A stretch of 64,000 bases of DNA from Bermanella marisrubri (GCF_012295615.1 NZ_CP051183.1:3003001-3067000); one strand, 5' to 3'; positions 8,595-17,688 are shown, numbered from the stretch's first letter. Notes: generated by a model not told the origin, from the letters alone. Made by a program: numbers and translations.

Positions 8595-9476
8595 ATGACG
8601 CACACGATAACTGGACTTAAAAAGGACTTAGATGGTTTTAGCGTAACCCGAATACTTCCGCACATGGAAAAGAAAATGGTTGGGCCTTTTATTTTCATTG
8701 ACCATATGGGTCCAGCCCAATTTGCTCCTGGAGAGGGTATTGATGTGCGCCCCCACCCTCACATCGGACTCGCCACTATCACGTATTTATTTGAAGGGGC
8801 GATATTACACCGCGATTCCCTAGGCAACAATTTGGAAATAGTGCCAGGGGATGTCAACTGGATGACCGCAGGCAAAGGCATAGTGCATAGCGAACGAGAG
8901 ACACTGGAGATCAAGGCCCATAGTCACGCTCTAGACGGCTTACAATGCTGGGTTGCATTACCGAAAGACAAAGCCGAAATTGAACCAAGTTTCCATCACA
9001 TCAAGAAAGCTGAATTGCCTCACTTCATGCAAGACGGTGTGCTTATGCGTCTTATCGTCGGTGATGCCTACGGCAAGAGTGCACGTATTAAGACCTACAG
9101 TGATATGTTTTATTTAGATGTTTTAGCTAAGGCTGGCCGCACAATATCACGCCCCGATGCGGAGCGCTGGCAAACCAGTGAGTGTGCCGTCTATGTATGC
9201 AATGGTGAAATCAGTATAAAAGGAGAACGGCACATTAAGGGTGATTTTGTATTACTCAATGAAGAAGAGGACATTGAAGTCGAAACAAACAGTCGCTTTA
9301 TATTATTAGGCGGTGAACCTTGGTCGCAAACGCCCCATATTTATTGGAACTTTGTTTCGTTTAGTAAAGATCGCATTGAACAAGCCAAAGATGATTGGAA
9401 ACACCAGAGATTCCCTAAAATCCCCGGTGACGATGATGAATTCACGCCCTTACCGAATAAAGGCAAATCCGGATAA
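8595..9476 (+). CDS. pirin-family bicupin protein
   Basis: 293 residues. The N-terminal cupin shows the pirin metal site: HPHIGLATITYLFEG, HRDSLGN and WMTAGKGIVHSER, giving the three His and one Glu ligands expected for Fe. PFIFIDHMGPAQF is the conserved pirin entry segment. Pirins are cytosolic iron proteins acting as redox-sensitive transcription cofactors or quercetin-dioxygenase-like enzymes; the exact role in bacteria varies. It is preceded by AGAGGAGC 6 bases before ATG. It is the first of three pirin-type genes within 3.1 kb, next to a photolyase cluster. Confidence 0.9.
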   Translation: MTHTITGLKKDLDGFSVTRILPHMEKKMVGPFIFIDHMGPAQFAPGEGIDVRPHPHIGLATITYLFEGAILHRDSLGNNLEIVPGDVNWMTAGKGIVHSERETLEIKAHSHALDGLQCWVALPKDKAEIEPSFHHIKKAELPHFMQDGVLMRLIVGDAYGKSARIKTYSDMFYLDVLAKAGRTISRPDAERWQTSECAVYVCNGEISIKGERHIKGDFVLLNEEEDIEVETNSRFILLGGEPWSQTPHIYWNFVSFSKDRIEQAKDDWKHQRFPKIPGDDDEFTPLPNKGKSG

Positions 9477-9571
9477 ATCTAATAAGTCGATAAATAATCA
9501 CAAAATAGAGCCGCTTTCCTACATAAAATAGATATTAATATACCTCTTAACGATTCATTAGGAGGTTCATC

Positions 9572-10276
9572 ATGGACTACATTCGCAAAGCATCGGATCG
9601 AGGCCATGCCGACTTTGGCTGGCTCAATAGTCATCATAGCTTCTCTTTTGGTAGCTATTACGACCCACGCCATATGGGGTTTTCCACCCTACGAGTGATT
9701 AACGACGACACTGTTGCCCCTGGTGCTGGTTTTGATACCCATGGTCACGCCAACATGGAAATCATCAGCTACATTACCCATGGTCGTATCGCACACAAAG
9801 ACAGTATGGGGCATGAATACGTGATTCCCGCGAATGACATTCAGCGTATGAGCGCGGGTACGGGAATTACACATAGTGAATATAATCACAGTCAGAATGA
9901 TGTTCTAAAATTTCTTCAAATCTGGATTGAGCCCCAGCAGCACAACATACGGCCCAGTTATGAGCAAATACAGCTGCCTGAAAAGACCGGTTTAACGTTA
10001 TTGATGTCGCCGGAACCTGAGGACGGCAGCCTAGCCATCAATTCCGATGCTAGGCTTTATCGCTTAACGTTGGAAAAAGAATCATCTACTAGGCTAGAGC
10101 GTCAATCACTACGTACAAGCTATCTGCATATTGTATCGGGTCGTGCAGAAATTAACGGCCAGATGTTTGAACAAGGCGACGGTATAGGTTTGATGACAAC
10201 AGAAAGCATCGAGATCCACAGTAAAAGTAATGATTTTGTTGCCCTTTGGTTTGATTTACCTGGTATCAAAGAATGA
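9572..10276 (+). CDS. pirin family protein, YhaK-like
   Basis: 234 residues starting MDYIRKASDRGHADFGWLNS, the typical YhaK opening. Metal ligands appear in DTHGHANMEIISYITHG, HKDSMGHE and RMSAGTGITHSEYNH. YhaK-type pirins respond to reactive oxygen or nitrosative stress in enterobacteria. GGAGG lies 8 bases before the ATG. The stop codon overlaps the start of the TauE-type permease gene by 4 bases (ATGA), suggesting a shared transcript with an anion exporter. Confidence 0.9.
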   Translation: MDYIRKASDRGHADFGWLNSHHSFSFGSYYDPRHMGFSTLRVINDDTVAPGAGFDTHGHANMEIISYITHGRIAHKDSMGHEYVIPANDIQRMSAGTGITHSEYNHSQNDVLKFLQIWIEPQQHNIRPSYEQIQLPEKTGLTLLMSPEPEDGSLAINSDARLYRLTLEKESSTRLERQSLRTSYLHIVSGRAEINGQMFEQGDGIGLMTTESIEIHSKSNDFVALWFDLPGIKE

Positions 10277-11004
10277 CATTTGATTTAGTATTTTGGCTTT
10301 TAGCCATTTTGGGGGTTGTGCTCACCGGCATATCCAAATCAGGATTTGCCGGCGGCGCTGGCGTAGTCGCGGTGCCGTTGTTAGCTCTTTGGATTCCAGT
10401 AGAGCAAGCCATTGCCATCATGCTGCCGGTATTAATTGCTATGGACTTGCAAGCGGTGCATTTATATTGGCGTGACATTAATTGGCGCATTTTCAAGCCT
10501 TTAATACCTGCCGCGCTTCTTGGCATTACACTAGCAAGCTTTTTATTAAATCAACTACCAGAAAACACCATGCTTCTTATATTAGCCATCTTAAGTATTG
10601 GCTTTGCCCTATGGCAATCTTTGAGTCGATGGTTTGCCAAATTGCATTTTCAAGGTTTTTTCTGGGGAAGTTTCTCGGGCATTACCAGTACCCTATTACA
10701 CGCCGGTGGACCACCTATTAATATGTACTTATTAACTCTCGGCTTGCCGAAACGGCAATGGATCGCCATTACCTGTATCTTCTTTGCGTTTATGAATTGG
10801 ATAAAAGTAATACCTTATAGTTTAAGCGGGTTATGGCAATGGGATGGTTTTTTCAAAAGCCTTCTGTTATTGCCTATTGCCTATTTAGGTATTTATTTAG
10901 GCCATAAAATCCAATCGCTGTTAAGCGAAAAGCAATTCATGTTTGCCTGTCGCTGCTTACTTTTATTTTCTGGAGTTGGATTGCTAATCAAGGCCGTATG
11001 GTAA
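10273..11004 (+). CDS. TauE/SafE-family sulfite/anion exporter
   Basis: 243 residues with about eight hydrophobic segments. The N-terminal ILGVVLTGISKSGFAGGAG and the mid-protein GSFSGITSTLLHAGGPPINM are the paired repeats typical of TauE/SafE (DUF81) permeases, which move sulfite, sulfonates or related anions across the inner membrane. Direction and substrate are not predictable from sequence. It is translationally coupled to the preceding YhaK-like pirin gene, and its 3' end overlaps the 3' end of a convergent pirin-like gene by 17 bases. Confidence 0.9.
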   Translation: MTFDLVFWLLAILGVVLTGISKSGFAGGAGVVAVPLLALWIPVEQAIAIMLPVLIAMDLQAVHLYWRDINWRIFKPLIPAALLGITLASFLLNQLPENTMLLILAILSIGFALWQSLSRWFAKLHFQGFFWGSFSGITSTLLHAGGPPINMYLLTLGLPKRQWIAITCIFFAFMNWIKVIPYSLSGLWQWDGFFKSLLLLPIAYLGIYLGHKIQSLLSEKQFMFACRCLLLFSGVGLLIKAVW

Positions 11005-11659
11005 ATTTTATTAACGTAACAGCTGACTCACACGTGAGCTGTTCCGTTTGGTTACTTTTCATTAAGCAACCTCGCTCATATTGCCTGTCTGCTTGGCGCA
11101 GCTTTCCCGCTAACACATAAAACCAGTCGCCTTTGTCTAATTGAATTGTTTGACGATCATTTACTTGCAGAATACTGATCTGAGTATCACTTTCAAAACA
11201 ACTACCTAAACCATAAACATGAGTGTTTTGCGTTTCAATATTAAAAATCTGGTGGGATTGTTGTTTGCTTGTTACTAAGCTAGGAGTTAGCCACAGCTGC
11301 ACCATGCCAGTGATTTCATCATTCACGTTCATTTCGTTATGACGAAAACCCTCTTGTCCAGCACACTGCACAAGCACTTGATGCGCTGCAATACGGGAAC
11401 CATCACCTAAACTGCCTCTGTGTTCGATTTCACCGCGCGTAATAATGGACACAATATCCACATGCTCATGGAAGTGCATGCCGGTCTGACCTTTAGCAGT
11501 GAAGTACGCATGAGCCATGTACTGCAGACTACCAATCCCAGACCAAACATGATCAGGACGACGAGGGAAACGTTGCGGGCTCATGACGAGCACACGCTCC
11601 CGAATACCAGCAAAGCCTGTTATATCAATGTCAGAAGAATGAAGGCTATGTATAGACAT
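10988..11659 (-). CDS. pirin-like protein with altered metal-site motif
   Basis: About 223 residues when begun at the ATG at 11659 (MSIHSLHSSDIDITGFAGIR); a longer frame to 11770 would run inside the upstream gene. FTAKGQTGMHFHEHVDIVSI and HRGSLGDGS follow the pirin pattern, but the usual AGxGIxHSE motif reads CAGQEGFRHNEMN, so one ligand region is changed while His and Glu remain. It is the third pirin-type gene of the cluster and starts 2 bases after the solute-binding protein gene, so the two form an operon. Function unknown beyond the fold. Confidence 0.8.
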   Translation of the reverse strand: MSIHSLHSSDIDITGFAGIRERVLVMSPQRFPRRPDHVWSGIGSLQYMAHAYFTAKGQTGMHFHEHVDIVSIITRGEIEHRGSLGDGSRIAAHQVLVQCAGQEGFRHNEMNVNDEITGMVQLWLTPSLVTSKQQSHQIFNIETQNTHVYGLGSCFESDTQISILQVNDRQTIQLDKGDWFYVLAGKLRQADRQYERGCLMKSNQTEQLTCESAVTLIKFTIRP

Positions 11660-11660
11660 A

Positions 11661-12419
11661 TTATCTTTGTAAATAAAGTGCACGCATATCTTGCCACATT
11701 TTATTATTGGGCAGGTTTTCCACTGTATTTTGAATGTAGCTAAAAACACTTGGAAGAGCTTTGGAGACAAGAATTCTCACAGGGTACTCACCTTGAGGCA
11801 GTTCACTGATATGCAAGCGTTCATTTAACGTCATGGTATTACGATAAAAAGACAACGGACCTGAATTCACAATAGCGATATCAATTTCCTTGTTCCTCAT
11901 TAAAGCCTTAAGTACTTCTTTGTCATTGGCAAAGTTAATTCGTTTTGCCCTTCCTTGCTGAACCAAGGGTTCTAAATCCGAATAGGTATACCCTTCAATT
12001 CCTGCCACAGTCAGCCCCAGCAAGCTTTCAGGCCCTTGATACTCAAACGCCACTTCTTTTCTACTTACAACCTCATCTCTTAATTGGTAAACAGGCTCAG
12101 TCCATAGGTATTTTTCTCGCTGAATATCGTCAAACCAAATAGGGGACACAAATAACACCACTGCTGGCTCACCATTTTTTAGCCTTGATAAAGTCGCGGG
12201 TAAACTTTGCAATTCGACTTGAAAATTAAATTGCTTTGAACTCCGATTAAGGAGTCGAGCAAAACCAAAAGTTAGACCAGACTCTCGCGACTCACTCACA
12301 ATCATGGGCGGAAATGTGTGATATTCAAAAATGGGGATTGGCTGTACTGGTTCAGCACGAAGCGTAATAGGAAAGCAATAGAAAAGAGCTACTAGCCAAG
12401 CAAAGAGGGTGATTTTCAT
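11661..12419 (-). CDS. periplasmic solute-binding family 3 protein
   Basis: 252 residues with a signal peptide (hydrophobic residues 4-20, cut after LRA). The mature part has the two-lobe arrangement of bacterial extracellular solute-binding family 3 proteins, with IFEYHTFPPMIV near the N-terminus and IDIAIVNSGPLSFYR in the second lobe. No ABC permease is adjacent, as is frequent for this marine subfamily, so it may act as an orphan sensor or scavenger. It heads a two-gene operon with the pirin-like gene downstream. Confidence 0.72.
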   Translation of the reverse strand: MKITLFAWLVALFYCFPITLRAEPVQPIPIFEYHTFPPMIVSESRESGLTFGFARLLNRSSKQFNFQVELQSLPATLSRLKNGEPAVVLFVSPIWFDDIQREKYLWTEPVYQLRDEVVSRKEVAFEYQGPESLLGLTVAGIEGYTYSDLEPLVQQGRAKRINFANDKEVLKALMRNKEIDIAIVNSGPLSFYRNTMTLNERLHISELPQGEYPVRILVSKALPSVFSYIQNTVENLPNNKMWQDMRALYLQR

Positions 12420-12483
12420 AATTTATCTCCACTCTTTTTAGACTAGCAGCTCAGATATAGAGTGCATAGCAACATGCGTCTAA

Positions 12484-13128
12484 TTAGTTAAGGAACTCAG
12501 CACGAGTGTGAATATTAGTCTTGAATATTCCACCCAAAGCTGTCGTCGAGGTTTCACTATTCACATCCATCACCCCTCTAGCTTTGACGCAGTAATGCGT
12601 CGCATCAATAGATACGGCAACATTATCGGTTTCCAATAACGCCTGTAATGCAACTAAAATTTGCTGTGTAAGGCGCTCTTGTACCTGTGGCCTTTGAGCA
12701 AAGAAACGAACCAGTCTGTTGATTTTTGATAGACCGATAATTTTTTTGTTGGGGATGTATGCCACTTTTGCTTTGCCGTCAATCGTGATTAAGTGATGTT
12801 CGCAAGTACTACTCACTTGAATCTCCGAGATTTTGACCATCTCGTCTACAGACATTTTATTTTCAATCACACTAATGCGAGGAAAATTTGAATAATCAAG
12901 CCCAGAGAAAATCTCATTCACATAGAGCTTAGCCATTCGATGCGGTGTTTCATTTAAACTATCGTCATCAAGATCTAAGCCAAGCGTTCCCAATATCTCC
13001 GTAAAATAACCTTCGATACGTTCTCGCTTAACTTCAGAAGACAGACCATTGTCGTTGAGCGGAGTTTCTAAACCCTTCTCCACTAACATATCTCGGACCA
13101 TAACGGCCTCTGCACTTAACTCTGTCAT
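12484..13128 (-). CDS. folE: GTP cyclohydrolase I
   Basis: 214 residues. Converts GTP to dihydroneopterin triphosphate, the first step of folate and pterin synthesis, in the cytosol. The zinc and catalytic region reads [21 protein letters not shown] with [19 protein letters not shown] after it, and the C-terminal [11 protein letters not shown] completes the active site; all are invariant in type I FolE. It lies 6 bases downstream of folX in the same orientation. Products would feed tetrahydromonapterin and folate, the latter being an antenna cofactor (MTHF) for the photolyases in this window. Transcription is probably from the ECF-like promoter at 13559-13586. Confidence 0.97.
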   Translation of the reverse strand: MTELSAEAVMVRDMLVEKGLETPLNDNGLSSEVKRERIEGYFTEILGTLGLDLDDDSLNETPHRMAKLYVNEIFSGLDYSNFPRISVIENKMSVDEMVKISEIQVSSTCEHHLITIDGKAKVAYIPNKKIIGLSKINRLVRFFAQRPQVQERLTQQILVALQALLETDNVAVSIDATHYCVKARGVMDVNSETSTTALGGIFKTNIHTRAEFLN

Positions 13129-13134
13129 GATATT

Positions 13135-13521
13135 TTACTCTTCAAAATTCTGGTGTTTCTCTAACGTTAGAGACACGCTATCAGCAAAACGTAAAGCGTG
13201 AGGCTTGTCGATAGTCACTTGTGCGTAGCGAACCCAAGGATGATCGCAACAAATAGCCAATACATCTGAGACCAATTTCTCTAATAACAAGAAACGACCT
13301 TGCTCCACATGTTTAATAATACTTTTATTAATGCTTTTATAATTCAGGGCATTTTCAACCTGATCCGTTTGCGTCGCTTTGTCAGCGGGATATTGAATTT
13401 CTACGTTGATCACGACATCCTGCTGTTTTTCTTGCTCTTCCGGGTTGAACCCAATGTAGGTGCGCAAACGCAAATTGGTGATACGAATTGTGGCATAGCT
13501 AATAGGCATTACATTCGTCAC
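13135..13521 (-). CDS. folX: dihydroneopterin triphosphate 2'-epimerase
   Basis: 128 residues of the FolB/FolX fold. [21 protein letters not shown] and the later [10 protein letters not shown] and [20 protein letters not shown] fit FolX, which epimerises dihydroneopterin triphosphate to the monapterin form. The pairing with folE supports FolX over the aldolase FolB. Start is the GTG at 13521, six bases after CAGGAGTCAAAG. In Pseudomonas the FolE-FolX-FolM route makes tetrahydromonapterin, cofactor of phenylalanine hydroxylase; no phhA is in this window. Confidence 0.92.
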   Translation of the reverse strand: MTNVMPISYATIRITNLRLRTYIGFNPEEQEKQQDVVINVEIQYPADKATQTDQVENALNYKSINKSIIKHVEQGRFLLLEKLVSDVLAICCDHPWVRYAQVTIDKPHALRFADSVSLTLEKHQNFEE

Positions 13522-13558
13522 CTTTGACTCCTGTTTTCTTGTATTTTATTACCATTTG

Positions 13559-13586
13559 TTTACGAAGCATAACAGCCTTTGGATTA
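13559..13586 (-). promoter_or_regulatory. candidate ECF11-type promoter of folX-folE
   Basis: Reading leftwards: TAATCC at 13586-13581, 16 bases, then CGTAAA at 13564-13559. This differs by one base in the -35 element from the TGATCT-N16-CGTAA pattern found at three other operons of the window. The predicted start would lie near 13552, leaving a ~30-base leader that contains CAGGAG. Inference only. Confidence 0.5.
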
Positions 13587-13615
13587 AAACCCATTGCTTG
13601 ATTCAAGACTTTTAG

Positions 13616-13645
13616 TGATCTTATTCGGTCTTTTTTCCGTAATCC
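13616..13645 (+). promoter_or_regulatory. candidate ECF11 (RpoE/ChrR)-type promoter of DUF3429 operon
   Basis: TGATCT at 13616-13621, 18-base spacer ending CCG, then TAATCC at 13640-13645 (equivalently TGATCT-N16-CGTAA). The spacing and bases follow the known Rhodobacter RpoE consensus TGATC(C/T)-N18-TAAGA. The predicted start, about 13652, leaves a 15-base leader with GAGGGGG before the ATG at 13667. Confidence 0.68.
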
Positions 13646-13666
13646 CAGAGAAACCGAGGGGGATTT

Positions 13667-14101
13667 ATGAAAATTGAACGTCTCACCAGCCTACTAACTT
13701 ACGCAGGTGCCATACCCTTTGCTGTCGCTCTGGTCCTCGAATACAGTCAAACGAAGTTGTGGGGTCTAGATGGCGGAAGCTGGTTCATCACTTACGGACT
13801 TGTCATCGTGAGCTTTATGGCAGGCAGTGTTTGGGGACATTCTCTACTGCATGCAGAAAGAAAGCGTAGACCCTTTATTCTCATAAGCACTAACGTTCTT
13901 ACTCTAGTGGCATGGTTTGTTTATATGCTGGCACCACCCATGATGAGTCTCGCGATCAATGGCTTGGCACTCTTGGCCTTGGCTGGGCTTGAGTTACGTT
14001 GGAGCGGCTTGGGCACTGTCGCCGATTATTATCTAATGCTGCGTGCGCGAATTACCCTAGTTGTGTTAGTCATGCATGCCGTAATGCTAGCCATTATTTG
14101 A
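13667..14101 (+). CDS. DUF3429 membrane protein
   Basis: 144 residues with four predicted membrane helices (around residues 12-25, 40-58, 70-92 and 120-142). The opening LTSLLTYAGAIPFAVAL and WFITYGLVIVSFMAGSVWG are typical of DUF3429, a small inner-membrane family of unknown function commonly encoded near photolyases in proteobacteria. It is first in a three-gene operon with a DCC-family protein and an SDR, driven by the ECF-type promoter at 13616-13645. Confidence 0.85.
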   Translation: MKIERLTSLLTYAGAIPFAVALVLEYSQTKLWGLDGGSWFITYGLVIVSFMAGSVWGHSLLHAERKRRPFILISTNVLTLVAWFVYMLAPPMMSLAINGLALLALAGLELRWSGLGTVADYYLMLRARITLVVLVMHAVMLAII

Positions 14102-14131
14102 TCAAAGTGACGTTAAGCTGGAGAAATAATT

Positions 14132-14530
14132 ATGTCCAATGTAACGCTGTTTTATGATGGTAATTGCCCCTTGTGTCTATACGAAGTACGACACTTGCGA
14201 CGCTGGGACACACAACACCGCGTGATATTTGAGGACATCCACCAGCCTGATTTTGCACAGCGCTATCCGGACTTAGACATCGCTGAACTGGATGCACGGC
14301 TCCACGCGTTAGACGGTCAAGGTATTTGGCACACCGGACTGGCGGCAACCTACGTGGTTTGGGAGTCGGTGGGAAAAGGCAACTGGATGCTTCCATTGCG
14401 CTGGAATTGGAGTCGGCGACTGTTAGAACCTGCTTACTGGCTCTTTGCCAAGTACCGCCACCGAATTACTGGGCTATTATTCAATAGGCAATGCCATTCA
14501 AATTGTCGTCAGGTCAATAAGTATGACTAA
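14132..14530 (+). CDS. DCC-family (DUF393) thiol-oxidoreductase-like protein
   Basis: 132 residues. The N-terminal FYDGNCPLCLYEVRHLR carries the DxxCxxC-type DCC motif; later ALDGQGIWHTGLAA and LLFNRQCHSNC... add two further cysteines. The family has a thioredoxin-like fold and is predicted to catalyse thiol-disulfide exchange; no substrate is known. The gene starts 30 bases after the DUF3429 gene and its last 8 bases overlap the next gene. Confidence 0.87.
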   Translation: MSNVTLFYDGNCPLCLYEVRHLRRWDTQHRVIFEDIHQPDFAQRYPDLDIAELDARLHALDGQGIWHTGLAATYVVWESVGKGNWMLPLRWNWSRRLLEPAYWLFAKYRHRITGLLFNRQCHSNCRQVNKYD

Positions 14531-15239
14531 TCTGATTATTGGAGCGAGCAGTGAAATCGCTCAATCCATTACTCGACAGTTACTGTCATCAGGCGAGGTT
14601 GTTCATGGCATTAGTCAGCATCCTCAACCGGCACAAGTTCCCCATGATCAGAATTTACATTGGTGGATATGCCACTATGGGGAAAGTCATATAGAGCAGT
14701 TAGTAGAGTCTTTGCAAGAAACCATCACCGAACCTATAAGTCGCGTTGTAATCTGCAACGGCCAATTGCATGGTGATGGCTTGGTTGTGGAAAAACGACT
14801 GCAAGATTTGCAGGAATCAAGCTTCCATCAAATTATTAACAGCAACGCTTTAGTGCCTTTGCTGTGGCTGAGAGCGCTTCTCCCTTGGCTGAGCAAACAG
14901 GAATGTAAAATCGCCGTTTTTAGTGCTCGCGTGGGTAGCATTGAAGATAACAAGCTGGGTGGTTGGTATAGTTATCGCGCCAGTAAGGCGGCGCTCAATA
15001 TGCTGTTAAAAACCGCTGCTATTGAATACAGCCGACGAGCCAAAAAGATAAAGCTCATGGCGTTCCATCCAGGAACAACAGACACCCCTCTGAGCAAGCC
15101 TTTTCAAGCTAATGTGGCCGAGAGTAAATTATTCGAGCCAGAATTTGTGGCAAAACGACTCCTAGAAATTATGGAGTCGTTGCATATTGATGGGGAGTTA
15201 AGTTATCTAGATTGGGCCGGAGAGCCTATTCGCTGGTAA
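14523..15239 (+). CDS. short-chain dehydrogenase/reductase, C-factor-like
   Basis: About 238 residues, beginning MTNLIIGASSEIAQSITRQL at 14523, inside the end of the DCC gene; an in-frame ATG at 14445 lies deeper in that gene and is unlikely. The Rossmann glycine-rich motif is GASSEIA, the NAG-equivalent is VICNGQLHG, and the catalytic Tyr-Lys pair is YSYRASKAALN. Substrate is unknown. Because it sits in the operon divergent from folX-folE, a FolM-like dihydromonapterin reductase role is conceivable, yet it lacks clear FolM hallmarks that I can name. Confidence 0.82.
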   Translation: MTNLIIGASSEIAQSITRQLLSSGEVVHGISQHPQPAQVPHDQNLHWWICHYGESHIEQLVESLQETITEPISRVVICNGQLHGDGLVVEKRLQDLQESSFHQIINSNALVPLLWLRALLPWLSKQECKIAVFSARVGSIEDNKLGGWYSYRASKAALNMLLKTAAIEYSRRAKKIKLMAFHPGTTDTPLSKPFQANVAESKLFEPEFVAKRLLEIMESLHIDGELSYLDWAGEPIRW

Positions 15240-15269
15240 ACAGCGACTAAGCTCTTATGCAAATTTAAG

Positions 15270-16166
15270 CTATACCTGTTCTTCTGAGATTGGATTCATT
15301 AGTGAATCAAATGGCTCAAAACCCTGCAATGGCAAGAGTGCTTCATCGGACATAATCGCGTCACGGTAGCTTTCTGAACTCTCTAAGACACGCGACAAAT
15401 ATGTTACCGCTTCATTAAACTGATCCATGGCCGCGTGGGCACAGGCCAACTGATACAAAGCATGTATATTCTCAGGATCAATTTTCAGTGCTTGATGACA
15501 TAGATTAATTGCCCATTGTGGCTCAGGAATCTCAAGCACGGCGTCCGCTTTATAAGTTAATGCTTCGCCATCATTCGGTTTCATTTGCAAAATCTGATCG
15601 TAAACCGCAACCTTCTGATGCACATTGGTTTCTTGCGCGGCCTTTAACCATAGATTTTGAATTTCCTGAGTGAGTTCGATTTCTTCACGGTTCTCTTGGA
15701 TATCCAGCGTCTTCTGCTTAAGCTGCTTCTCTACACCGCGCAATCGTTTTTCATATTCTTTGATCAAGCGATTAATTTCTTCATCAGCCAAACTATGAAC
15801 ACGATCTTTGATATCGCGGATCGATGTCCACCCGACAACAACCAAGATGGAAGTAGCTGCGGCGATCAAATAGAAGAAATACGTCACCGTATCAGTCGCA
15901 TAGCGCACCGCCCGATCCACACTCTGATGCTCACGGTCTAGAATTTGCTTTTGTAAATCCACCCGCTGATTGTTCATCTCGGTACGCAAGGCTTTTAATT
16001 CATCCAGCACATAGCGCTCAACAAAAGGCGTATACAAGGGTTGCTGCAGGTTGTTGACCCGCTCTTCTTCTTTTTTAGAAAAGGATTTTTCTTGCTCAGA
16101 ATCAGTTTGGGCCCAAGAATGGGCCCAAAATGTTGAGAGTAATATCACCGCTACGATGCGACGCAT
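15270..16166 (-). CDS. membrane-anchored coiled-coil TPR protein
   Basis: 298 residues. A signal peptide or anchor (residues 1-19, ending WAQ) is followed by a charged helix, a membrane segment at about residues 95-112 (TYFFYLIAAATSILVVVGW), a coiled coil at ~125-170 rich in Glu, Lys and Gln, and two to three TPR-like repeats from ~180 to 270 (NLCHQALKIDPENIHALYQLACAHAA). A scaffold at the inner membrane is likely; no enzyme motif is present. Its start overlaps the end of the ectoine aspartokinase gene by 16 bases, so it is the last gene of that operon. I do not recognise a named family. Confidence 0.7.
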   Translation of the reverse strand: MRRIVAVILLSTFWAHSWAQTDSEQEKSFSKKEEERVNNLQQPLYTPFVERYVLDELKALRTEMNNQRVDLQKQILDREHQSVDRAVRYATDTVTYFFYLIAAATSILVVVGWTSIRDIKDRVHSLADEEINRLIKEYEKRLRGVEKQLKQKTLDIQENREEIELTQEIQNLWLKAAQETNVHQKVAVYDQILQMKPNDGEALTYKADAVLEIPEPQWAINLCHQALKIDPENIHALYQLACAHAAMDQFNEAVTYLSRVLESSESYRDAIMSDEALLPLQGFEPFDSLMNPISEEQV

Positions 16167-17602
16167 ATAGCATCTCCATGGTCATGGACTTCCACCAGAC
16201 AGGCGTGCAAACTCTTAATCGCTTGATCATAATCTTGATCACTGACAATGAACTGCATATCAACCTGTCGCATTGATTGGTGTAATGCTAGCACACTAAT
16301 ATTGCTATCGGCTAAAGCTCGTACGGTTTTTGCTAAAATACCTGGCACATGCATATCACTACCAATGGCCGAAACGATAGCCACTTTGCGCTGACTTACT
16401 TCCGCATCCGTTGAAATCTCTGCTAAGGCTTGGCAGATACGCTTTACAGTTTTCAAGTTCGTGGATACATAATGGGTAATGGTATTAGCATTCACGTCCT
16501 TAGAAATGATATTCACTTTGAAACGCTTCAATACCGCCAAGTATTTTTCGTCATAGGTGCCAAGATTGCCAGCCATGTCTTGGTCAAACAGCTCAATCGC
16601 ATAAACACCTTTACAACCAGCAATGATTTCTACACAAGGCTTATCACTAACATAATCCGTGTCAATTAACGTACCCGCGTGGTCTGGCTCAAACGTGTTT
16701 TTCACACGAAGAGGAATAGCTTGTTGACGCATACCTTTGGCCGCTTTCGGGTGGATCGCTTCCATACCTAAATTTGCCAGCTGATCAGCAACATCATAAT
16801 TCGTGCGGCCAATCGGCACAGCATTTTCTTCGCCTACTAAACGAGGGTCTGCACTACTTAAGTGAAATTCTTTATGAATAACTGCTTCGCGGGCATTAGT
16901 TAGAACCGCGATACGGCTAAACGTCATCTCACTATAGCCACGGTCGAATGTCCGCATCAAACCGTCTTCACTGTGAGCATAACCCGTGGTGATCGGCAGT
17001 TCTTTTGATAGATCTATATCAGAGAATGCTTCTTTAATACGCTCATCCAAACTTACATGTTCTGTGCTTTGCCAAGCGGTTAAGTCCACAAAGCGTGCAT
17101 TAACACCATCGCGTTTTAGCAGTGTCGCTGTATTGTAGGCACTGTGGGCTTCACCAATACTGGCCAACATTTCACGCACAGTATCTAAGTGTTCATCTAG
17201 GGAGAAGTGGCCGTGTTTACACAAAGACTGCAGATCTAACAAGCAATCTTTTGCGCTTTTTAATCGCTCATACAAAAAGGCATTGGCTTTCTCGAGCAAG
17301 TCGGTGTCGCCATACAGTTCGTGGTTAATATCTAATAACTGCTTTTCTAGATTTTCGAACGCTTCAACCCAAGAATCTTCTTCAATCGCATCAGAAAATA
17401 AAGCGTAAATACCAGGCTGCCCGCTTTTCTTATGCTCAAGTAACTTATCTGTAATGCCACCATAAGCGGAGACCACAAATATACGCTGGTATAAGTCGCC
17501 GCTCGCATTATCAGGTTGCTTGATGATGTTATCGCGCACGCTGGCGTAGTCGCTCATGGACGTGCCACCGATTTTTTCTACGCTATGCTCTAAATAAGAC
17601 AT
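16151..17602 (-). CDS. ask: ectoine-type aspartate kinase
   Basis: 483 residues from the ATG at 17602, chosen because CGGAGAT lies 5 bases upstream and the sequence opens SVEKIGGTSM, as in Ask_Ect enzymes; an upstream in-frame start adds 15 poorly conserved residues. It phosphorylates aspartate to supply aspartate semialdehyde for ectoine. FVVSAYGGITDKLLEHKKSG, TAWQSTEH and FDRGYSEMTFSRIAV are kinase signatures; two ACT domains occupy the last ~150 residues. Ask_Ect isoforms are specialised for ectoine operons and insensitive to the usual feedback. It lies downstream of ectC. Confidence 0.92.
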   Translation of the reverse strand: MSYLEHSVEKIGGTSMSDYASVRDNIIKQPDNASGDLYQRIFVVSAYGGITDKLLEHKKSGQPGIYALFSDAIEEDSWVEAFENLEKQLLDINHELYGDTDLLEKANAFLYERLKSAKDCLLDLQSLCKHGHFSLDEHLDTVREMLASIGEAHSAYNTATLLKRDGVNARFVDLTAWQSTEHVSLDERIKEAFSDIDLSKELPITTGYAHSEDGLMRTFDRGYSEMTFSRIAVLTNAREAVIHKEFHLSSADPRLVGEENAVPIGRTNYDVADQLANLGMEAIHPKAAKGMRQQAIPLRVKNTFEPDHAGTLIDTDYVSDKPCVEIIAGCKGVYAIELFDQDMAGNLGTYDEKYLAVLKRFKVNIISKDVNANTITHYVSTNLKTVKRICQALAEISTDAEVSQRKVAIVSAIGSDMHVPGILAKTVRALADSNISVLALHQSMRQVDMQFIVSDQDYDQAIKSLHACLVEVHDHGDAICVAS

Positions 17603-17688
17603 GTTATCTCCGCTTAGGCCGTCATCAATACGACGACCACCACTCACTCTCCATTGACCAAGTTTAGGTTAAAGAATATTAATAAGAA

